Source: Halichondria panicea
Taxonomy: Eukaryota; Porifera; Demospongiae; Suberitida; Halichondriidae
Assembly: GCF_963675165.1 (NCBI RefSeq)
Contig: NC_087388.1
Location: forward strand, 1,900,800 to 1,964,799
Direction: 5' to 3'
DNA length: 64,000 nucleotides
Below the pieces are notes generated by a model. That model ran no database searches and had not been told where the DNA came from. It saw only the letters and a list, made by a program, of their open reading frames with translations. Position 1 is the stretch's first letter; each line of letters begins with the position of its first letter. Positions 55,242 to 64,000 of the stretch are shown here, piece after piece. A program made the translations under genes and the position numbers.

Positions 55242-58200
55242 TTACTTAGTGTCACAGAGGAGTGCTACTCCTCTCATGATCCAGTGATCGGGATGTTGAT
55301 TGCTCCTCAGGCTAAGGTAGGTGATGTACGTGAGGTCAGTGCGACGAGGTTTCTTGTACACTGGACATATGTACAGTTTCGGGTCTAGCGAAAATCCCTT
55401 GAGGTTGACGGCAAATATGTGCACCACTGGGATTTGAATGAAGAGCACTTTAGGTGTGGGATCGACCAGTCGACTATTTTTCTTGTCCCAGCCAGCTCCA
55501 TCCAGGAACAACCCGTACACGTAGACCCCTTCTTCTGGGGCAGCAGTGATGTCTTCCTTGCCTAACTTAGTCATTTCGTTGTGGACTATGACGCTGTCCA
55601 GAGCCCAGCCCTTGTGAGCCCTGGTCACCTCTTGTCTCATGGCTGTCACAAAGCCTTGCGGGTTGAAGAAGCCAGTCATCCAGAAGGAGACAGGTCTCCC
55701 CTCAAACACCCAGGTTCGGAACTGACTGTCTCTCTCCAGTAGTTCAGTGTACCAGAAACCAATCGTTGATGAGTCCCAAGATATCTGTGGAAATAATTGG
55801 TTGAAATGTCAATTTTAGTATATTCCAATCATAGACTAGCACTTACTCTAGACCAAGTGCCTGGTACTTTTGCATCATAGATACAATCAAGAGCATCTTG
55901 TAGGTTCTGTGATGAAGTCAACATTTTTTATTTTACATCTGTAGCACATGCATGGTAATCAATGAGAACATTATGTTCCCCAACACAAACTGGTAAAAGT
56001 AAGTTACCTCGCTCATAATAATGGTTCCATCAATAGCCAACTGTAGATCTTGGAGTGTACTACGTACAGCAGCAACGACACGTTGCATGCGATCAATCTC
56101 TTGTCTCAGGAAGATATTCATTGGAGCAATGGCACCCATCTTGTTGAGCCTGGCCCTTACTTCGTGGGGGATATAATCTGAGGGTAGCTTCTCGAGCATC
56201 TCCCCGGCCTGTTTGTACACCACACTCTCTCTTGTCTCTCCCTCACCCCCGGCACTGTCTTTGGGCTGGATGGAGAGGATCGTGTCCATGGAACTCTTTA
56301 CTGTGTTGTTCTGGTACCTACATATACAAGTATAACAAAGGAGGTCATGGTATACGGTCAGGACAGCATCTACTGAAATATCATGAGGTTGTTTCATGCA
56401 GTAGAGATATTTCAAATCACTTGTAAAGGTTTAGTTCTAGATTATTTGTTATACACAGCCAAACTCTGCAGTAATGCAGCAAACGTAAGCTCTACCATTC
56501 CAAAAAGATATCGCTTCTCGGATAATTACATACGTGATGTCAGCATTTGGATGGAGTCCGAATATCTCAGGAGTATCTGATAGCGGAAGGTTCTCAATGT
56601 AATCAATGTACTCTTTAACAGTCTTGAACAAAGGGATTCCATAACCCTTGTAGAATATGAAGGATGGCTTGAACATTCCCTCGTTGAACCAAAGCTGGAT
56701 GGACACAAAGGGTAAAGGTCAGATATCAGAGTCACGAATGAGCACTTACCCTGGCGTAAGTGTTGAGTAATCTCTTGTCATAGTCGTCAGTCACTCTGCC
56801 TCCGTACTGGATCTCACCAATCATGTACTGGACTGCCCCCCACGACACACCCTGAAGGCACACAAGGCACATCCCTCACACCCTGACAATGGCCAGGGTA
56901 GGGAACTCACCTTCTTTAAGTCGAGGTCGTCTAGGAGGTTCATGACGTACTGGCTGCTGGCGTTGAAGTCTCCCTGGTTGTACTCGTAGGGGATGTTCCA
57001 GCCGAGTGGCCCGAACTTGCGTCTCTCCTGGACCGTGGTGTGGAGGAAGGCCACAGTGTAGTACATTGGCTTCCACTGAGGGAGGTTCGAGTACTCCAGA
57101 GTCTCCTGGCTTGTGTTGGTGTATGTCCTCTTCAGACCAGCCTTCACGCCCTGAGGCGGCTCAAACGTGTACTTGATAGATGCCTGCAGGAGGTTGATCG
57201 GGTATTTCGGGTGTACTTCAGATGTCAGCCATAGCCTGAAGTCCTCGTGGACATTTTCTGTCGCTATGACAGTTGCCAGGAGCTCGTCTAGGAAGTCCAA
57301 AGCCAAGTGAGTGTTTTGGAGCAAGGCCCAGCCACCCTGCAGCAAACAAAAGTATGATTGTCAGATATCAGACAACACATAATTATTCATATATAGACAG
57401 CTGAAGCAGTGTACTAGTTAAATAGGAGCCACATGTGCCTGTATAACAATTATAACATGTGCAAAATTCTGTACCAGACTCAATCTGGCTACAACTGCAC
57501 TGCTATTAGCCAACTCACATTTAGTTGACATTGTCCAATGAGCCTCCTGGCGTGAACCTCTTGACCTTGACCCATAGACACAGAGCCAAAAGCTGTACAC
57601 AAGGTAACTTAATCATAACACATCCTCTGAATATAGTTGCAATAAAGCATTATAAATACATGCATGCAGACAAATACTCCCAATAAGGAGCACACAGCAA
57701 CTGTTAAGTTAACTCCATGCACTATAAACTACACAGTAATGTCACTGTACATGCACAGTGACACGCACGTACTCAGGTTATGTTTCCTTGACATCATGTC
57801 AATACCGTTGGTGGGATCAGACCCCATAGAAAGAAAACAGACCATTGGCACTCGCTTGGTCGATTCTTTCCACATATCCTCCAGATTCAAGATCACACCC
57901 TCAGCAAATCTAACCCCCATAGATTCTGAGATGTAGCGTCTTGCTTGAGGCAACACACGGTCAGGACACCATGACCTACACAAAAAGAGAAACAAGCACT
58001 ATAGAACACAGTGCAAATTGGACATAATGATAGGGTTTTTACTACTTAATCTGCAAAATCAAAAATCAAGTTAGGTGTAGAAAACGTCCTTGTCTGAGCT
58101 GGTATCTTATTAATGTACAGCTGTAACTGAGCCAACAATATAGAGTACAGTATATATGCTGTACCTAATGAGCAAAAGCTTAGAGAATGTGGAGACTGCA

Positions 58201-61200
58201 TTGTAACCATCCGGCATGGGACATTCGTCAGGAAGGTCGTTGTCATACCATCCCTTCCACCCCTTGTCGTTGCGACCAACCTACAGAGATACAACACATG
58301 TTTAATGTACCCATTCACTGATGGACGGAATGTGTTTTGTATTACAGATTCTTAAATGTACTAGCATATACAAGACTTAAACTACGTAATTATATCAAAG
58401 AAATAACCTATAACCAACCAGTTAAAATTTTCGACTATGTATACACAAAATAAAGCATACCTGATGCAGAATCTCAGTGAACTGAGGCAGTTTAGCAAGC
58501 TCCACAAGATTGAGCCACACCATATTAGTGATCCACTTGGACGTCTTCGGGGGACAAGCATTGAGGTCGAGGGCAGCACCACCCTTGATCAAGGTCTGGA
58601 ACTCTCTGTGTTTCACAGCAGCCTTCTGCATGTCAATCTTGAGAGCTAGTAGAAGAGTGAACAAGAACTTGTGCTCTTCGTAGAGACCTCTGACACAATA
58701 GCTGAACGCTGAAAAAGTCAAGTAATCGATAACATTGGCTATACGCTTGGCTGTGACTGGTGACTTAGTAGAACGTTGCATGGAGATATCGAAGATGCCC
58801 AAGAACTGCTGCAAAGCTGTCTGATACATGACATTGACCATAGACATCTCCATGATGAGGAAGTAGAGGACAGAGCCGCGAGCAGCCACTGGACGGTATT
58901 CCTCTCGAGCCAGGTTGATCTTGATCTCAGTTTCTGCCGCCACCATTAGCTTATGAGTGACCTCTTCGGCCGTTTTCTTAGTGGTTCGGAGCATGTCAAT
59001 AAGAGACTCATCGTCCACTAGAGAGCCTTTGGTGGTGGTGAGACGATAAAGCAGGCTATCCTCAAGCTCCTTCATCTGTCTCTTGTTGGCCGTCACCTCT
59101 TCCATTAACTTCACCCTCTCAGACTCCAGCTCACCCTTCTCAGCCACAATTACACGACCCAGCAGCTGGTCCTCAAGGCCTCGCACTGTCACGGTGAAAT
59201 CCACAATCGAGGTCCTTGCAAACACCTGTAAGTGTGAAGATCATGACTATCAATATTATAAGTACTTGTATGCTTGTATATTTCTACAGAACATGCTGGG
59301 TTAGAATAGTAGCTAGTGAAAAACACCAATTCAGAAAAAGCATTAGGTCTATAGCATAAAATTGCATGGTGCTATACAACGTACTGATGAAGTATTGAAT
59401 TAATAACTTGCCTCAGGAGTATACTTTGGATTTGGTAGTTTGGTGGTGATGTACACGGCAAAACCTTTCATTACATCTACTTCCTTGTCTCCAACTTTTA
59501 CCTGTACACATAATTATAGTATAACTGTTGATATAAAAGTACCCACCCAAATTTGACCCCAATTCAGGGTAGGCATATAATTATTGTCACAAACAAGGCT
59601 CCGACATAATTTTCTGAAAATGTGACCATTCAATCCAATCCAATATATAATTATACATGCACTGACCTTGAAGGTGGAACCAGCTTTGATGAAGTTCTTC
59701 TCCAGGACATTATCCAGACAGGGGTCAAGATCCTCCTCCACATCCTCTATGATAAGGGGATTCCCCAAAGACAGGCAGTCCTCCAAGTGTACACGGAAGT
59801 ACTTGTGGTTGAGGGTGGTGGTTTGAAGAGAACGGGTACTTTCTTTGTTCTTGATCCAATTCTTGGCCTGGCCTTGAGGGTCGATGAGGAGGGGGAAGCG
59901 AGTTGCTTTGGTGACAATGATGCCATTTTGAACGGAGAGTTCATCATTTGGCAGACCTTGGAGATTCCATTCTCCCACAGTAGTTGAGTCAGCAAGCATG
60001 TCTGTGAGATTTAGTTTCTCCGTGAATGGGATCTTTCGAGTGGTGAGTTCTTTCTTCCAACAGTCCAACAGCAACTTTCGGAACTCTTGGTTGAAGGGGC
60101 CACAGTATGAGAGGAAACCAGAGGCCAGGAGGACGTCACCCACCAATCTGCTAATCTGCGCCTTGAATTCTTTGCATGCCGCAGTCCACCTCACTTTCTC
60201 TCCACTCAGTCCTTCAATTAGAGCAGATGCCGCTGTCATCTTTCTCTTACAAGTCTCTGCATCGTCCTGCAGTGCCTGTTTCTTACGCATGGCTGCCTCA
60301 TACATGGCTCTCACTTCTGCCACCTCTTTCTCTTTCTCTGCCAGCTGGGCGTTTGCTATGTTTAGTTCTCCTTGAGCAATTTGAAATTTGCCTTCCTGGA
60401 TCACCAAGTTGGCTTTCAGGGGGAGCACCTCCTTGTTCACTGAAAAGAATGCGGCCATGGCTTGTGTCCAAGAGCACAGACCAGCCACATTGCCACACAC
60501 TCGTTTGGCCGTCTCCAGGTTGTAGTCCTCCATGTCAAAGTAAGGGGCCATCAGCTCTACCGTTTCATCGTTGATGGAGTCTTTGGGGAAGTTCTGGAGA
60601 GATTGGAGGAAACCGGTTTGGGCCATCAGCTTTAGAGAATCGGACCAGGACGGCTTTGGGCCCGGCCTCTCTGGGTCCTGGGCCATAAGGTCTAGTCTCC
60701 TCTGGAATAACAGTAGCACACAATCCATGATCCTCATGATCAGGTGGGGAGGTTTGCCAAGTTTCCTAACAGTGGATATGTCTGCAGCTTTGAGAGTCTT
60801 GAGGGCTGCTTCTGCCGCTTCTAGAGCCGGCTTAGCTGCCTCCAGTTTACCTTCTGCCACGACTTTGTCTGCAGATATTAAATCGGCTACACCTTGGGCC
60901 CTGTCTTTCACAATCTGAACAGATGCTTTTACTTTCTCAGCTGCTTCGGCCTTCACTGTTACTTCCTTGAGCACCTTCTCTGCTTCGATATTTGCGACCA
61001 CTAGATCTTTCTCTTTTACCTCAAGCTCCTTTGAGAGCTCGGCCACACTCTTACTGGCCTCCAGCAGTTTGTCTAGACCAGTATTCATCCTCTCCGCCAG
61101 TTGGTCCAAGTGTTTCTTCTGCTCTAGGTAGATTCCCTTGTAGCCATTGATGAAGGAGAGATAAGACTTTGGAGTGACGTAGGTGGACCTTCGGAATCTT

Positions 61201-64000
61201 TCAAAATAGTTGAGGCATGACTCGGCAACAAAGTCCTGTACGATACCCATTGTCTGAACAACTTCATTTTTGACTTCATCAGTACATGTGATTTCGAAAG
61301 TGCCAACAAAATGGTGGGCCACGGCAATGAGAGCGTCTTTGGGCCATCGACTGAACCAGTCCATAGTGCAGCCACTGAACACTCCAGGGAACTTGAGGGC
61401 ACGGCTTCGGAACTTCTCACCAATCTACACAGAGAATGGTGTCATGTCAATACACAAACACACAAGAGACAAAAGCAAGCCATCAAATACAGACGTATAC
61501 AACAAATCATAAAAGAAAGTCTTATAATTATAGTGCTGCAATCTCAAGAGAAACTATAAGAGCAGTACATAAATACCGATTAAACACGGCTAGCTGTTAA
61601 ATGTAATTATTTTATCCACAATGGTTGTACAGGAGGAGTAAACCCTATAAGGGTACTTCCTCAAGAGTATGAACAAAAAAATGAACATAGTAGACAAACA
61701 GAATAAGAATAAACGCTATGTAATAGTTGAACATAATCATTATTATGTGTACAAATGCAGGGGGAAATTAATTGCCAAGCGCCTTAGCGCGAGGCAACTA
61801 ATACTGCATCGTATCTCAGAAACCTTTGTATGTATGTATGTATGTATGTCACGCTCAGGAATGTCACGCTTCAGGAATGTGGAATTGGATGGCTACATTC
61901 GGTTAATCTTTATTACCTCCAAACTGATCTACTATTGGCATAATTATGCAGAGAAGAAAAGCTACGTAGCTATACATATATATACGTAGCTGGAGCTAGC
62001 TTAGGCCGGCTCTACTGTAGCTAGCTATATAAGAGTCTCACATGAACAAAGCCAACAACAACACTACACTCTACTCTTGGAATCAGAGTTCTTGAGAGAC
62101 AGATTCTAGCCGGCCAAGAATGTATAATTATGTCACATATTATTATTCATAATGAAAGCACCGTGGGTGCTGATGCCTCGGTGGAGGTGTCAAAGCTACA
62201 TAACATAAAGCTGCACATGTAGCATAAAGCTGTTTTATACACACATTGATTATACAATGATGAAATCAATTTTGCTGCATGCAGAATCCAGAATGAACTC
62301 AAAGAGTGGGTTATGATCGACCATGATTGTTGTTAAAACGATTGATGCCAAAAGTCCAAGTCTAAAATTGATGGCTGCATTACACATGTACATGCATCAG
62401 CAGAACCTTGCAGCTCTCTTCTCACACCTATACCAATAGCTATAGCGTTCTAGTGCAGAGCTAGCTACTAAGTAGAGTAGCAACACTCGGTGGACATGTA
62501 CAAGTTTTGCTACGTACTCTTCTGAAAAGGCTGCAATGGCATTCCAAGTAAGCAAAACTAGGCATAACTCGAGAACAAAGCATTATTTTGCAAATCCAAG
62601 AATTAAAATCCAAGAAAAACTACTAACACTTCATTGATCCTAGAGAGACAATCACACACATGCACACACACATACACACTTGCGCATGCGCACTAAGGCA
62701 TAACTATATCCAAATCATACTCTCTATAGCATGCAAGTCCAGTCTACTCTCCTTCTTTCTCCTAAAATTGTACTTAAATACAACTCTGCGCGAGGCTAAT
62801 CATGCGTATGCGTATACCTAGTTAAAAAGTGAGCTAGTAGTTTGATTTTGAATAAAATTTTACAACACTTACCGGAGAGAAGCAGAGAACAATATGGAGG
62901 TTTTGTCTGGCTCGAGACAGGAAGTAGTCGTAAAGGTTTTCAGGTGTTGGTGGTCTTCGTGGAAACTCTTTCTTCATGACGGGGATGAGGTAAGCGTTGA
63001 TCTCGTCAATTTCATCTTTAGCTAAAAGGTTGGACACCTCCCCAGAGGAGAGGACATTGTTGATGTACTCGAGGAACCCTTCATCTTTGATCTCGTTGTC
63101 AGTAAAGAGGAACGTTACTCCCTTCCCCTGCTCTCCCGCAATTCGATAGAGGACCTTGAGATCTTCCAGTAGATTGTTGGAACTGTAAGAGCGAGACAGC
63201 TGGATCTGGAACGTCTTGTAGCCGGCAATAAAGGAAGCCAATCGAGTGAGACTCTGTTTCCCTGACCCGCCCACACCAACCAGCAGGGCAGCTCCTCTGT
63301 CCGTGCGGATGATGCGAGAAATCTTTATCAGATGGACCATGGCATCTTTGAAGAAGACCAATTCCATGGCTGAACCTCTAACAGTTTCGTTGTATTGGGT
63401 GAGGAAGCTATGCAGACGATCTTGTAATTCCTGGTACTCTGGAATCTGCAGAAACAATAAAAAACATGCAGTCAACAAATTATAGAACAATATTTAAGGA
63501 AAACCATACAAAGGCTTATGGCAAAACTATAAACTTATTTACCGCTTCATATATTTTTGGTGCCTCGTACTCAAAGTCCTCAGGCTCATCTCCAGTGGGC
63601 TCAGGAGGATCTCTACGCAAGAAATAATTACGTGTAATTGATTATAGTAATCATACAGGGAGGAAAGAACACGTATTCGAAACTGTTCGCAGTTAGCAAA
63701 AAGTAACAGAATAGTCACCTGAGAAAGTCCACAAAGTATGGCTCATCAGCAAGTATTGCTTTCACCTCGGGTCCCATGTGTTCCTCAATTGCCCTGTACG
63801 TAGCACCATTAAACCAATCCTTGTCCTTCTCCGCCGTGAAGCGATCAGCTATCACACGTGTACACTCACTCTTCCAAAGAGCTAAAGCTCCTTTCTTATC
63901 TGTGATAGTATCCTTGTCAACGTGAAGCATACCCTCCCAAATTCGAGACAGATCTCGGAGATTGAACACATAATGAAATTTGGCGGGTGTCGGAAGCATT
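55242..64000 (-). CDS. DNAH5: axonemal dynein heavy chain, DNAH5/DNAH8 class, copy 2 (partial, continues past the right edge)
   Basis: Paralogue of copy 1 in inverted, convergent orientation. Exons 3' to 5': 55242-55784, 55847-55906, 56008-56317, 56534-56694, 56750-56851, 56911-57336, 57519-57592, 57773-57975, 58165-58280, 58461-59225, 59412-59501, 59667-61424, 62873-63445, 63543-63612, 63719-64000 (open). Content runs from the end of AAA3 ([17 protein letters not shown]) through AAA4 (GVGGSGKQ), the stalk and microtubule-binding tip ([14 protein letters not shown]), AAA5, AAA6 and the C-terminal domain. Exon sizes equal copy 1, except that two copy-1 exons are each split by an extra intron and one is a codon shorter. 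The frame is open throughout, so this looks functional in the visible part. One donor (exon 59412-59501) is GC rather than GT. Identity to copy 1 is strikingly uneven. Confidence 0.93.
62173..62701 (-). mobile_element. MITE family A, copy 3
   Basis: Reverse orientation of the elements at 836 and 28770: ATGCCTCGGTG at 62173 is its right-hand TIR, and TTGCGCATGCGCACTAAGGC near 62681-62700 its degraded left end. It lies in the 1.45-kb intron of dynein copy 2 between 61424 and 62873. Confidence 0.75.

Noticed and set aside
61669-61989. 106-codon plus-strand open frame in the intron of dynein copy 2
   Set aside because: Runs through a TATG microsatellite and AT-rich intron; no family resemblance.

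Overview
This is nuclear DNA from an animal. Every recognisable gene is eukaryotic and intron-split, with GT-AG (once GC-AG) introns, and the proteins are metazoan: two copines, an outer-arm axonemal dynein heavy chain of the DNAH5/DNAH8 class in two copies, a RMDN-type microtubule regulator and the mitochondrial ribosomal protein uS17m. AT-rich compact introns, very many short palindromic or terminal-inverted-repeat elements and frequent GTACATGTAC-like words make me favour an early-branching marine invertebrate, most likely a demosponge; that is inference, not proof.

Layout. (1) 1-1495: non-coding, with one MITE. (2) 1496-8565 (-) and 9620-22441 (-): two head-to-tail copine paralogues. Each assembles cleanly from 12 exons (537 and 535 aa) with matching exon sizes, but one intron is about 0.24 kb in the first copy and about 5.2 kb in the second. 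(3) 14731-16976 (+): nested in that enlarged intron, on the opposite strand, is a two-exon gene for a 711-aa secreted cysteine-rich protein that I cannot assign to a family; direct repeats flank it. (4) 22738-23211 (+): a tiny two-exon MRPS17 gene, divergent from copine 2 across a 296-bp spacer that contains a perfect 25-bp-stem hairpin. (5) 23830-26968 (-): RMDN, six exons, 315 aa, divergent across 461 bp from (6) 27430-50368 (+): a complete dynein heavy chain whose 34 exons keep frame throughout and give 4,603 aa. (7) 51013-54790 (-): a seven-exon gene for a 677-aa protein not confidently identified. (8) 55242-64000 (-): the 3' part of a second dynein heavy chain of the same class, convergent with the first and running off the right edge.

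Themes. The two dynein copies form a large inverted repeat whose similarity is patchy: some exon tracts and two short introns are near-identical while neighbouring exon segments and long introns are unrelated, which suggests gene conversion. Copy 2 has two introns that copy 1 lacks, plus one GC-AG intron. Two of the genes (the dyneins, and by family RMDN) relate to microtubules, but there is no evidence of a functional cluster. The introns carry at least eight families of small non-autonomous DNA transposons or fold-back elements.
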